Shown one piece after another: positions 1-11,570 of a stretch of 64,000 nt of DNA (positions within the stretch are counted from its first letter, which is position 1; each line of letters starts with the position of its first letter). The translations under genes were made by a program, and so were the position numbers. Source of the DNA: Euglena gracilis (Eukaryota; Euglenida; Euglenophyceae; Euglenales); contig CP154954.1 in NCBI GenBank assembly GCA_039621445.1, forward strand, positions 76,210,634-76,274,633, written 5' to 3'. Below the pieces are notes generated by a model that worked only from the letters and a program-made list of their open reading frames with translations, made no database searches and was not told the DNA's origin.

Positions 1-59
1 GAAAGAAAGGGGGGGGGAAAGAATCTGATGTTGGCATCAAAAGGAAAGAAGGTCTGCCA

Positions 60-241
60 GCAGCAATCCATTCAAGTTCGCAGTCCGTCCACCCGGGAGC
101 CACACGGCAGGGGCAGACCGGGCTGAACGGGAAGATGACTTCGAACTTGCCCGCCCCGCGGTCCACGAACACGGAATGGTCGTGCCGCCCATGTGGGGCC
201 ACCGCCTTCACCGCCCCCGGGCGGACCGGGTGCGGTTTACC
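60..241 (-). CDS. TTLL exon: KFEVIFPFSP tail motif (partial, at window edge)
   Basis: Acceptor TTGCCTTCCAG opens GKPHPVRPGAVKAVAPHMGR in phase 0, then VFVDRGAGKFEVIFPFSP. A (F)E(x)IFPF motif follows the TTL core in many family members. No stop codon or clear donor was seen before the window edge. The frame stays open to about base 1, so the left boundary given is nominal. Confidence 0.75.
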
Positions 242-1114
242 CTGGAAGGCAAGCAGAGGTCAATCAAAAGGAAGGGAGGCTGACAGTTGACAGGGGACGG
301 CCAGACCCCATCACACCAAAAAGAAAATGGTGGTGGGCATTTCAGTTTTTATGAAGGTTTTTTTTTGGGAAAAAATCAACTCAAAATCCAAAAAAAATGC
401 CAAAATGAAATTATGGTGGTCTGAATGCATGCCTTGGTCAAAGGCGTTCATCGTTTCGACAAAACTCGCCCCAAATTTTTTTTTCTGAAGAATTCTATGC
501 TGCACTTTGCTGATTGCGACTTTTCACTTCAACTTCAACTTCACTGTTCAAAAAAACCAGGCTGAATTGGTACGCCAAATCAGTTCTTCCAACGAATCGT
601 GTGTACGGCCTTTGTCTTGGCGATTCAATCAAAATAAAAAAAAATAAGAAAATTCCAGACCTTTGGTTGCTCTAGTTGCTCTGGGCACCAGAAAACTCTT
701 TTGAATTCCAAACGGCACTTGATCACCACCATTACACTGTTTCAATATGCTGTGGAACCTCGTTATTGTGATTGTTGGGTTTGGAACTCCTGTTGATCAG
801 GCAGATAGTTTCTTTTGTATTACAGCTGTTCGAAATTGTTCGAAAGCTCTTCCCCACCCTCACTTTTCTCACCGTGGTTCCTTCCAAGCATACTAGAAAA
901 TTTGGGGGAGTTGCGTAGATGGAGTGTGAGCGCGCGCATATGCGCATTTTGAGTCTCTGTGTGTTGTGTTTCATATGTGTTTGACTGTGTGTGCGTGTTT
1001 TGCATTTGCATTTGCATGCTTTCTCTGGAAAAATCCAAAGATATGATTTTTGTAACCTTGGGAACACACTGATTCCAAAAAAATATACAAATTGTTGGCC
1101 GAAAAATCACAAAC
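242..1114 (-). other. TTLL intron, A/T-rich
   Basis: No coding sequence or element boundary recognised. Contains A-runs and a TG-rich stretch near 900-1020. Confidence 0.5.
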
Positions 1115-1259
1115 CTCCTGGCTGTGCTTCCGTGGGGAGCGCGGGTACCCGCGGCCACGTGGCGGAGCCGGTGGGGCCTTGAACGCCTCGCCCTCCTCCT
1201 CCTCGCGCTGCTGGCGGGAGAAGTTGCGCGGGAATGGGTAAACCAGGGCCCCGGTCAGG
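1115..1259 (-). CDS. TTLL exon, 3' part of the split exon: LVYPFPRNFSRQQ
   Basis: Begins after the proposed acceptor AAAAAGAAG| inside the element's inverted repeat. It reads the duplicated target site (LTGA), then LVYPFPRNFSRQQREEEEGE and a Pro/Arg-rich stretch ending KHSQE. Donor CAGGAG|GTTTGTG is in phase 0 with the next exon. A hydrophobic-PFP motif and a basic patch after the catalytic core are common in TTLL tails. Confidence 0.75.
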
Positions 1260-1928
1260 CTTCTTTTTAAGACCCCCGGGGGGGGAGGGGGGGTCCCCCC
1301 ACCCACCCAGGGTGGCGCGGGACCCCCCCCGGGGGGGGGGGGGGGAGCGGGGACCCCCCCCAAATCGGGCCCGTTAAAGGCAATTTCCAAAAATTTTCGG
1401 CGCTTCGCGCCGAAAAGGTATACCCAGCGCCTCCGGCGCGGGACCCCCCCCCCCCCCGGGGGGGGGGGTCCGGCCAGGGTTCGATATAAGGACAGGTGGG
1501 GGGGGGGTGGTCCGGACCCCCCCCTGCGGGCCAGGAGGGGGGGGGGGGTGGGGGGTGGTGGGGGGGGACACCCCCCCCCACCTAAACAGGTGCGCGGTCA
1601 GGGTGGCCGAAAATTTTTGACCCCCCAAAACGACCAAAAGTGCCATTTTGGGCACTTTTTGGGCAAAAATGTGCCAAAAATGCAAAAAATTTTCGGCGCG
1701 AAGCGCCGGAGGAAAAAATTGACCCTTTTTGGGGGGGGTCAATTTTTGCCCCCGAGGGTCGGTCCGGACCCCCCCCTGCGGGCCAGGAGGGGGGGGGGTG
1801 GGGGGGACACCCCCCCCACCTAAACCATGTACGCCCTCCTTATATCGAACCCTGGGTCTGGCCCGGACCCACCCCCCCACCCCCCCCCCCCCGGGGGGGG
1901 GGGGTCTGCTGACTTAAAAAGAAGCCTG
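1256..1928. mobile_element. Introner-like TIR element inside a TTLL exon
   Basis: The ends are exact inverted copies of CAGGCTTCTTTTTAAG (1256-1271 and 1913-1928). The element is flanked by a perfect 8-bp direct repeat GCCCCGGT (1248-1255 and 1929-1936). The interior is poly-G/poly-C arms around GGCGCTTCGCGCC-type hairpins and a nested 383-bp element. On either strand the terminal repeat gives CAG|GCTTC as donor and AAAAAGAAG|CC as acceptor. Removing 1260-1925 leaves CAG + CCTG + one target copy = 15 extra nt in the mRNA. No transposase is encoded, so it must be non-autonomous. Confidence 0.85.
1474..1856. mobile_element. Nested TIR element inside the introner
   Basis: Perfect 19-bp inverted repeats CCAGGGTTCGATATAAGGA at 1474-1492 and (reverse complement) 1838-1856. 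Flanks GTCCGGCC (1468-1475) and GTCTGGCC (1857-1864) resemble an 8-bp target duplication with one mismatch. The interior has mirrored poly-G blocks and a segment related to 8330-8480 (GTGCCATTTTGGGCACTTTT). A single related end lies near 51820-51845. Confidence 0.7.
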
Positions 1929-1936
1929 GCCCCGGT

Positions 1937-3600
<1,664 letters not shown>

Positions 3601-3705
3601 TTGATTTGCAGCGTGTCCAGCATGTCGGCCAGAAGGGGCTTTTTGATGGCGTGGTCGATGTCCTCGTCCAGGCTCAGGGCGGGGGAGAAGTTGACCTCCA
3701 GCAGC
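3601..3705 (-). CDS. TTLL exon: (W)[13 protein letters not shown]
   Basis: Acceptor CCGTCCAG completes the split tryptophan codon and reads [20 protein letters not shown], then [25 protein letters not shown] is the family's metal-binding motif. Donor ATCAA|GTGTGC is the natural end but leaves a phase that does not match the next recognised exon. A slightly later donor (GATG|GTCGTG) or a missing small exon would solve this. The donor abuts the large CA repeat. Confidence 0.92.
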
Positions 3706-3765
3706 CTGGACGGAGCAGTAGGGTTGGCTGCTGACCACCTCAGGGTTCGTGACTGGGGTTTGCCT

Positions 3766-3834
3766 AATTAATTAAGTTGTCAATTAATTAATTAATTAAT
3801 TTAATTTAATTAATTAATTAATTAAATCATACTT
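3766..3834. repeat. (TTAA/AATT)n simple repeat
   Basis: Tandem AATTAATTA units, strongly self-complementary, in an intron. Confidence 0.9.
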
Positions 3835-4019
3835 TATTGTATGACAATGAACTGACAAAAAATAAGCATAACAACAATCATAATAACAATGATAATTACA
3901 ACAACAACAATAAAATACCAACACCAACGCCAACACCAACACCAGCAGCAGCAACGACAACAAGAACAACACAAAAACAACACCACCGGAACGGGTACAA
4001 TGACATGTGCAGGGCCCCA

Positions 4020-4440
4020 ACATTATTTTTTTCGAGATTATTCGAGAAAATCAAGTTTTTGACCCCTCAATGTCACCGAAATGGCTTTGGGCCCAAAAAC
4101 GGCCCAAAAAAATTGCCCTAAAAATGGTCATATCTTGGGCCAGGGCGAGAGTTGCGGGAAAATCCATCATTTACGGACATATGTGGTGTTTCCAGGACTT
4201 TATTTTATGTCCCAAACAATTCCTTTGCTTCTCCATCATTTGGGAGGAATTTTTGAAAAATCGATTTTTTGACCCCCGAATGGCTGAAAACAGCAGTGTC
4301 GGAAGCTTGTTTTGCGGTGTAAATTGGCCGTATCTCGGGCCAGGCAGGGAGTTGCAGGGAAAACAAAATGCCGTTGGATAGGGCGTTTTAAGGGTTTCAA
4401 TTTAGGACTCTGGAACATACCTTTGCACATCGAACCCCCC
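4020..4440. repeat. Copy of a dispersed 'CGAGATACGGCC' repeat family
   Basis: Contains TGGCCGTATCTCGGGCCAGG and neighbouring phrases (ATTTTTGAAAAATCGATTTTTTGACCCC) that recur at 24.9-25.2, 34.5-35.2 and 42.2-43.7 kb. Diverged and non-coding. Confidence 0.6.
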
Positions 4441-4515
4441 CCTGGGGTCACTTTCGACTTCCACAAACCAGTCAATCACTTTAAACAGCCTAAATATTGC
4501 CCCAGAAATCGCCAC

Positions 4516-4567
4516 GATGATGATGATGATGATGATAATGATGATGATAATGATGATGATGATGTTG

Positions 4568-4600
<33 letters not shown>

Positions 4601-4602
4601 AT
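4516..4602. repeat. (GAT)n microsatellite
   Basis: Nearly pure ATG/GAT trinucleotides, with AAC-rich repeats following to about 4655. Confidence 0.95.
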
Positions 4603-4711
4603 AAACCAACAAGAACAACAACAACAAAAACAACAACAACAACACCAACGTATAAATTTAACACACACAGTTTTTTCAGAGATTCTTGTTCTGAGCGAAA
4701 ACTCCCCTGAG

Positions 4712-4987
4712 CAGGCTTCTTTTTAAGACCCCCGGGGGGGGGTCCCCCCCACCAACCCAAGGTGGCGCGGGACGCCCGGGGGGGGGGACCCCCCCACATC
4801 GGGCCCGTTAAAGGCAATTTTCAAAAATTTTCGGCGCTTCGCGCCGAAAAGGTATACCCAGCGCCTCCGGCGCGGCCCCCCAGGGGGGGGGTCCGGCCCG
4901 GACCCACCCCCCCAGGGGGGGGGTCCGGCCCGGACCCACCCCCCCCCCCCGGGGGGGGGGGGGGGTGCTGGGTTAAAAAGAAGCCGG
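4712..4987. mobile_element. Introner-family TIR element within a TTLL intron
   Basis: Starts CAGGCTTCTTTTTAAGACCC and ends GTTAAAAAGAAGCCGG, the same terminal repeat as the element at 1256-1928. Flanks CCCCTGAG (4704-4711) and CCCCGGAG (4988-4995) form an 8-bp duplication with one mismatch. It has the same GGCGCTTCGCGCC hairpin core. It sits inside a larger intron, so its splice potential is not needed here. Confidence 0.78.
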
Positions 4988-5039
4988 CCCCGGAGTCCCC
5001 AGAAACCCCCCCCCCTTCTGTCTTTGCAACGAAACACAC

Positions 5040-5203
5040 CACGGCTTGAAATGGCGGTCCAGGATGATGTCGAACCCGTACAACTCGAAACAAGGCGGGT
5101 TGTGGGGGATGTTGGGGGCGATGGACAGCAGGGTCAGGTTGACGATGTTGTCGATGCGCCCCCAGATGTCCCGGAAATCCACCCCGCGGTCCGAGAAGTA
5201 CCC
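5040..5203 (-). CDS. TTLL exon: CFELYGFDIILDRHFKPW
   Basis: Acceptor GCCGCAG, then GYFSDRGVDFRDIWGRID, LTLLSIAPNIPHNPPCFELY and GFDIILDRHFKP. The tryptophan codon is split by donor CCGTG|GTGTGT. The E/D pair of CFELYGFD and the following LEVN motif form the metal site in TTLL enzymes. The split codon is completed by the next exon, which confirms the junction. Confidence 0.93.
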
Positions 5204-6199
5204 CTGCGGCGGGCATGTCAGTGGAAAGCTGGACCGGCCATTTGTGAACAGTCAGAAGCGGCCTGCCCCCACTTAGGCGGCCGGATTCGCACTTAAGCTT
5301 TTTTCCTTTGAATGCGCGCAATTGCGCAAATGTACCATTTTTTGTAACCCCTGGGACCCTGTACCCTGACACCCAGAACATGATTTAAGAACCGTTACAC
5401 CCATCTGTTGGAGGGGATTAACTCCCAGTGGTCTGGTGTGCATGCTGCTTACCGGGTGACGTTAATAGGACGGAGGGTGAGACTGGTGCTGTTGTACATC
5501 AAACGGGAGAGAGGCACACACCCCTTGTGACGACACTTGGAAACGGTGCTGACGTGCTGGCTGGACTGGCTTGGACACTACCGCCACCGGTGAGATCACG
5601 CCAAGTCTCATTAGATCACAACACCACAGACACACAGACTACGTGAGGCAGCCGTCACGCAATTGATGTGTGTTTGTGCGCGCAATTGCGCAAATAAAAA
5701 CAATTGTGTTTATGGGCGCATTTGCGCAAATAAAACGTACAACGATGATGTTAAAATGACGTGTTGGTGGGCGCAAATGCGCGCACCAACAAATTTGGTG
5801 GTGTGCGCATTTGCGCAAATGCGCGCACCAACACGTTTATGTTTACTTGCGCAAATGCGGTACTTTAACTCTCTATGTTAAAAGACACCAATGAGCACCA
5901 TGACCCTACGAGGTTTAAAAACGTGATGGGCGTGTTGGTGCGCGCAATTGCGCAAATAAACACAATTACGTTTGTGCGCGCATTTGCGCAAATGCGCGCA
6001 TCAACATTTAATACACCGCTTCAAAATGGTGTGTTTGTAGGAGCCTTAGAGCACACAAACAAAATTGTGTTTACTTGCGCAAATGCGCGCATCAACACAC
6101 ATCAGTTGTGCGATACCATCTCCTCCTCCGTGACAGCTGGCGAACGCAATTCCTCACGCCAACCAATGGTTTGCGCCACAATTACATGCTGATGAAATT

Positions 6200-7045
6200 T
6201 GTGGTGAGAGGTGGTGTGGAGTGTTCACTGGAACGCGGCATGTGACTGGCCAAAATTTGCCTGTCTCACGTGTGTACATTTGCACTGCTGTTACCAGGCC
6301 CAATCGGCCTGTTGTTTTGGCGTCATGCGTTTAGCAGTTAAACATCATGAATTGATGACATGCAAACGACCTGTGACTGTTGGACACCTTTTCTGCAACA
6401 GTACTGCGTTGCAAGAAGACAAAATTTGGCACCTGAAATACCCGGGACGTGTCGGGCCGGAGTCCGTTTTCTGGTTTTCTTTGCCATTTTTCCCTTGAAA
6501 AATGTAAAAAAACACCGGTTTTTGTGCATAATTTGGGGGGAGTGGGTCCCACCGCTTTGATGCACCCAATCCAGGGGTAAAGGTTCACCACTCCCTTGCA
6601 TCCAAAGGAACGGGTGCTTGAGGGCTACCTCTCTTCGGCTGCTGGTTGCCATGCACTGGCACCACGTCATACCCCCAGTCTTACACTCCGGTTGCGGGGT
6701 ATAACGCGGTCGCTGTGGGGGGTGTCGTTGCACCGGGGAGGTGGATGCCGGCCTGCTGGGTGCTGAAGCATCAGCAGCTGATGGGGCTGCAGCGGAGCCG
6801 AGGCAGCTGCAGGGCCCTTGGGGCCCAAAAATTGGGGCCGGTGGAGGTGTACCGTTACTGGGTGGCTATGCACGCACCTTCAGGAGATCTTATGTCTCCA
6901 TCTTTTGTGGGACCTGTCAATGGTCAAAAAAAAACAGCACAATAACACCATATACCGGAGGAGACGGTGTGGTCATTTGCTTTCAACCCATTCAGAATCC
7001 ACTAAGGGTAGTTGCAGGAGGGCTAAATGAAATCACCTTTTACTT
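6200..7045. other. Palindrome-free interior of element A
   Basis: Unique-looking sequence with no recognised coding region. This is the only part of element A without the GCGCAAATGCGC motif, so it is where a degraded coding core would be expected if one existed. Confidence 0.4.
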
Positions 7046-7498
7046 CTCCATTTGTTGTTTATTTGCGCATTTGCGCGCATCACGTTGTTTGTGGGCGCAA
7101 ATGCGCAAATAAACATAGTAAATTGTGCAGTTTCTGCATACAGTTTATTTGCGCATTTGAGCCCACAAAAAAAACGTGATGCGCGCAAATGCGCAAATAA
7201 ACCACATCTGCTGTCAGTGTTTGACGGTTTGTTTCCGTCACTCCGTTCTTATTTGTGTTTATGGGCGCAAATGCGCGCACCAACAAAAATTATGTTTTGT
7301 GCGCGCATTTGCACAAATGCGCGCATAAAACATAATTTTTGTTGGTGCGCGCATTTGCGCCCATAAACTTGCGCCGTTGACAAACAGTGTGACAAACTCA
7401 CCAACTGGATGGCCCGTCAGTCCGTACCGTCAGGGCCTCTATGTCACACCGTTTTTCAACAGCGTCAGTTCAGGGGTACCAAAGCCCAATCCCAGAAG

Positions 7499-7590
7499 GA
7501 CAAAATTGTGTTGATGCGCGCAATTGCGTGCATCAACATTAACATGTTGGTGCGCGCATTTGCGCGCATAAAGACAATTTTGTCCTTCCA
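7499..7590. repeat. Nested palindrome within element A
   Basis: AAGGACAAAATTGT at the left pairs with ACAATTTTGTCCTT at the right. Between them lie two GCGC-A/T-GCGC palindromes, giving a cruciform-capable block of about 90 bp. Confidence 0.75.
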
Positions 7591-8230
7591 GTGTTTGGCT
7601 TCTCCTGCAGGGTCCTTTGCCACACAACTGGTTCTGCGCATCCCGGGTATAAGCCGGGTGGGAGACACCCGTTCCCCTTTATTCCCTTCATTCCCTACGG
7701 ACCCTATTTCATCCCCTCTGCGCTTCCCTTGCCCAACACCCCGTACTCACCTTCCTTCCCCTGTGTCCTTCCCGCCGGCTTGGTCACACCACACCCACAC
7801 CCCAAACAGCCCAAAAACACCACACCAAGGCACCACAAGCAAAGCAGTCCGGCAAACACCCAGCACACACACCGCCGGCAGCTCGGACACACCCGGTGAC
7901 ACAGCCGAAAGGAGCAACAGGGGCAGTAAAGGTCCCGTTCCAATGGTGCTTTTTTGCGTATTTTTACCTTTGGGCCGGCAAGGTCCCGGGGGTTTCGACG
8001 TACAAAGTCCATTTTGGTACCCCCCAAAAACACCATTTTTCGTCAAAGTCCCAGGGGTCTCCCAGCCAAAATCAGAATTTTGCTCGTTTTTTGCACTCTC
8101 TTGTTCACGTGTTTTCAAACCCCCCTGACCTTCACAGCCGAATCAAAGCAGAATCAAAAAAATCGTAAATGCGCGCAAATGCGCAAATAAAAAGAAAAAA
8201 GCTTAAGTGCGAATCCGGCCGCCTAAGCCC

Positions 8231-8645
8231 CAGGCTTCGACATACGGGCAGGTGGGGGGTGGGTCGGAGCCCCCCCCCCCCCCGGTCTAGCAGGGGGGAT
8301 GGCCCTCCCCCCCCCCCCACCTAAACAGTGGCGTGGTCCGGGTGACCGATTTTCGGCCCGGTGCGAAGCGCCGGGCAGAAAAATTTTGCCCCCAAAACGG
8401 CCAAAAGTGCCATTTTGGGCACTTTTGGGGCAAAAAATTGTCAAAAACACAAAAAAATTTGGCACAAAGTGCCGGAAGGTGAATCTTGACCTTTTTGGGG
8501 GGGTCCGGGGCACCCCCCCCCCCCGGGGTCCGTCCAGACCTCCCCCTGGCAGGTGGGGTGGGGAGTGGTCCAGACCTCCTCTCCAGTCTACGGGGGGTGG
8601 GGGCACCCCCCCACCCAAACCCCATACACCCTGCCCGTCTCTCGT
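8231..8645. repeat. Poly-G/C-armed inverted-repeat element next to element A
   Basis: The left arm (ACATACGGGCAGGTGGGGGG) and right arm (about 8605-8640, ending CACCCTGCCCGT) are roughly complementary. The core AAGTGCCATTTTGGGCACTT matches the core of the element at 1474-1856. It begins a few bases after the end of element A. Confidence 0.55.
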
Positions 8646-9938
8646 CAGCAAATTTTTCTCCATCTTCCACGGAGCCACAGCCGACTTCCCCAAACTCTTC
8701 ACAGATCTGCTGCCATTGCTTGGCAATCTCCTCCTCTCGCAGGAGAGTGTGGGTCTAAAAAACAAAAATAATTCAACAACTCTTTAATGAGTGTAACAAG
8801 AGCCCATTTTCAGGGGGGGAAATGCCATCGGAGGAATCAGAGGAGGTCTTTAGAAAAATTACAGAAAAATGTGGGAAAATTGTGGAAATTGGGGGGGAAA
8901 TTGCAGAAAAATTGCAAAAAAAAAACGGTTTTGGGAATATGTGCACTTCTGAAGGAGGGGACGTCGAAAAATTTAACATTTTTTAATTTGCAACATCCAG
9001 TTAGTCTAACTGGTGTATTTTGAGTGGTTATTCACACTTTCTCCAACAGCAAAATCCAAAAACATACATTTTGCAATTTTGGCAACATTTTTGATTTATG
9101 GAACCTAATTTTTGAAACATGGAATTTTGGCTGAAAAAGAAAACAGAAATGACAAAAAAATTGACGTAAAACTTAGTCTCAGGTAAAATTTGGTCCAGGA
9201 TGCATAATTTTCCTAAATCGAAATGAAATTATATTAAAAATGAATTATAAAATTGTCTGTCGAAATTATTATTCCAAGCAGAAATCAGGAAAAAAAACAC
9301 ATAAAAAAGGCCGGGAAATTGCCAAGAAAGGCCAAGAAATTTTGTCAAAATTTGTAGAATTTAGCAAAAATTTGCGAATTTGCAACAAAGTAACAAAAAA
9401 AGCACCTTGGTTCCCTTGTGAAACGTTCAAAAGACGGGACGCGCCTCCTCAAAACAGCGTATCGAACTTGGGGGCGGTTAGAATCATGTCACTGCTCGCT
9501 CACATTTACACATGACAAACGTTGGCCGCAGACCTCGAGCTGCTCATAATTCCACTTGCAGCCCGGCCCCAAACCCTGGGGAAAGAGCGAAAGGCACCGC
9601 AGCTGTGGTGGCGATGCTGGCGACTCACCAACGTTTCACACCAGCGTAACCCCCCCCCCCCCCCCCCGATAGAAGCACGGGTGCGCTGATAGCTGATTGC
9701 CGCCTCTGGCAGCAGGGGGTGCGCTTCCATTTGGACCCTGCCTGCGCGATTCTTTGTTGATTTCCGTTAGAAATCCCATCAAAATGGGGGGAGCATTTGG
9801 GGCGGACCGCCGCCTTCCGCGGCGGGGGGGGGGGGGGCGCTTTTATTTGGACCCTGCGCTTGCGGCCCCGCGCTTCCATTGGGGGGGGGGGGAGGTTAGG
9901 GGAAACGGCTCGGAAGGGGCACGAGGGGGGATCAGGAC
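8646..9938. other. TTLL intron remainder
   Basis: A/T-rich, no recognised gene. Poly-C/G tracts near 9650-9667 and 9823-9897. Confidence 0.4.
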
Positions 9939-10067
9939 CGGCCGCGGGGCGTATTTGTTGAGGGAGGTGTTGGTCAGGTGGGCGAGCGTGTTGTGGAGCT
10001 TGGCGGTGTCGTACGGTTCGGAGGCGATGCGGGCCATCAGGTCGCGGTACATGTACACCCGCAGGGG
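9939..10067 (-). CDS. TTLL exon: PLRVYMYRDL ... HLTNTSLNKY
   Basis: Acceptor TTTTCCGCAG opens PLRVYMYRDLMARIASEPYD, then TAKLHNTLAHLTNTSLNKYA. HLTN(Y/T)S(I/L)NK is diagnostic for the TTL family. The donor CCG|GTCCTG keeps phase 0 into GYFSDRG. The exon is 129 bp. A 4.7-kb intron follows and contains the palindrome-rich element at 5272-8227. Confidence 0.92.
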
Positions 10068-10118
10068 CTGCGGAAAACGCACCAACCGTTGGCTATCCCC
10101 ACCATACAATGTTTCACC

Positions 10119-10420
10119 GACCCCGGGGGGGGGAGGGGGGGTCACTCCACTTTTTGAAAAACCAGTCAGCCACTTTTTTTTTGGGAAGCCAATCAGTCGC
10201 TACCCCGGGGGGGTCGGCCACTCAGGAAAACCAGCCACTTTCCAGTCACTTTAGGCCAAAAAAATTTTCCCGGCGCCTTCGGCGCCGGGGTCACTCAAGC
10301 CACTTTTGCCCACCCCTGGCCGACCCCCCCGGGGGGGGGGGGGGAGAGGGGTCCAGGCCCAAAACCAGTCAGTCACTCTGAAAAACCAGTCAGTCACCCC
10401 CCCGGGGGGGACAATGCTTA
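10119..10420. repeat. Element of the 'CCAGTCAGTCACT' family
   Basis: Begins near ACAATGTTTCACCGACCCC and ends at CCGGGGGGGACAATGCTT. ACAATG on both sides may be part of a target duplication. The core is GGCGCCTTCGGCGCC with CCAGTCAGTCACT on both sides. Related copies lie at about 28365-28490 plus 28915-29060, 41700-42025 and 62350-62440. Confidence 0.55.
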
Positions 10421-11081
10421 AAAAATTGACAGATCCCCACGCACTTACACACATCATGTGGCCTTAGAACACAACCCCTGCCAACACATCTGCCTCCACT
10501 TGCCTTCGCAGCCATCCCTCCCGCTGACCCAAGAGGGCTTTCAATCAACGTGCGAATTTCTTGGCCTTCAGCCAAAACAGTCCAAGACAAAGGGAGTGAG
10601 TTTCCAATGTCGGCGCGCACATCATGCGTGCGGCGTGCGGCGTGCGGCGTGCGGCATCATATTTTCGGTGTTTTCCTTTTTCCTGTTTCTCGTGCCATGC
10701 TTGAAGCTGAGAAGCACGAGCCAGGGGTAACTTGGAATTGGGGTGTGCCGGATGGTCACATCAATGGCGACAGGGCCGTCTGTCCAGCCATAGCCATGGG
10801 ATGAAGGCATTTGTCTTCGGCCTGTTGCTCCCTTTTTTTTTTGCTGAAAATCCTACCCGTTGCGCAAAGGATGCCAAGTTGTCCTGAATTGCTGCATGCT
10901 GCCTTCAAAGATTTTATTTGCAGCAAAGCAAATGGTGACCAGAGAAAATGAAGCAGATTGTGGCATTTTGGGCACAGGAGTGCCAATATGTAAAATATGC
11001 CGTGATTCACACACACCAGGTGCAGGTACACCCCCCTTAAAGAATAGTCGAGAGACAACAACCCTGTTCAACGCAGTGCAC

Positions 11082-11202
11082 CTGAAAAGAGGTCACGAGC
11101 ACGTAGATGCGCAGGTCAAACTTGTGATTAAACATCAAGAGGGGGTCGTCGACGTACCGCTGCACCACGACGTTGCAGTCCCGGCCAGGAGGACACCACA
11201 AC
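11082..11202 (-). CDS. TTLL exon: VVQRYVDDPLL and HKFDLRIYVLVTS
   Basis: Acceptor GGGGCAG and donor TTTTCAG|GTGCAC bound a 121-bp exon reading LWCPPGRDCN, VVVQRYVDDPLLMFN and HKFDLRIYVLVTSFQ. The FDLRIYVLVT strand carries the aspartate and arginine typical of the ATP-grasp core of TTLL enzymes. It ends in phase 0 and joins the next exon at SFQ-PLRVY. Confidence 0.92.
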
Positions 11203-11536
11203 CTGCCCCGCACCTTTTTTACATCGATATTCATTTCATGCACATTTGATGCGAACCAGAACCCTCACCCAAACAAGCGCATCCAAATAAATTGTCAAAA
11301 ACGCAAAAAAATTTCGGCACAAAGTGCCAGAAGGTGAATCTTGACCTTTTTGGACATCGAACATCCCACACCATTCCATCTCGTCTTGTTGGAAGATAAG
11401 AATGCAATTCACTTCAAAAAAGTGAAAGAACTTGCATACAGAAAAGTTAAATTGGCGATCATAAACAAAGCGCAGTGGGACTGCACAAAATAGTCGCCGG
11501 TGGAACTAGCAAAAATCCCCCTGAAAGTAGGTGAGC

Positions 11537-11570
11537 TCACCGATATCGCGGAAAACAAAAATCTTGCGAC
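11537..11570 (-). CDS. TTLL micro-exon: RKIFVFRDIGE
   Basis: Acceptor CCCCACAG, then RKIFVFRDIG, continuing the SRGRK(I/G)F motif from the exon above. The end is uncertain. A GT donor (ATCG|GTGAGC, at 11541) leaves a phase that does not match the next exon. A GC donor (GGTGA|GCTCAC, at 11537) does match and yields DIGE joined to LWCPPGRDCN. A further small exon between the two cannot be excluded. Confidence 0.8.

Larger units (their letters stand above)
5272..8227. mobile_element. 2.96-kb TIR element A, rich in GCGCAAATGCGC palindromes
   Basis: Perfect 33-bp terminal inverted repeats (5272-5304 and 8195-8227; CTTAGGCGG ... AAGCTTTTTT). A CCCCA repeat abuts both ends (5267-5271, 8228-8232) and may be a short target duplication. 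The interior holds at least fifteen copies of a TTGCGCAAATGCGC-like palindrome, most flanked by CACCAACA, CATCAACA or ATAAACA. No transposase was recognised in any frame; the longest frames are low-complexity or translate the repeat. It lies in a TTLL intron. Element B (38781-41641) has related ends. Confidence 0.85.

Noticed and set aside
5663-7366. Repeated frames reading QMRAPT / ANARINTH, resembling a repeat protein
   Set aside because: They are translations of the GCGCAAATGCGC palindrome and appear in many frames; spacing is irregular and stops intervene.
5690-8190. CRISPR-like array of regularly spaced palindromes
   Set aside because: Spacing is irregular, repeats are variable and the genome is eukaryotic.
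9503-9730. Minus frame near a poly-C tract as a TTLL exon
   Set aside because: No TTL motif, and the adjacent exons at 9939-10067 and 5040-5203 join directly in phase.
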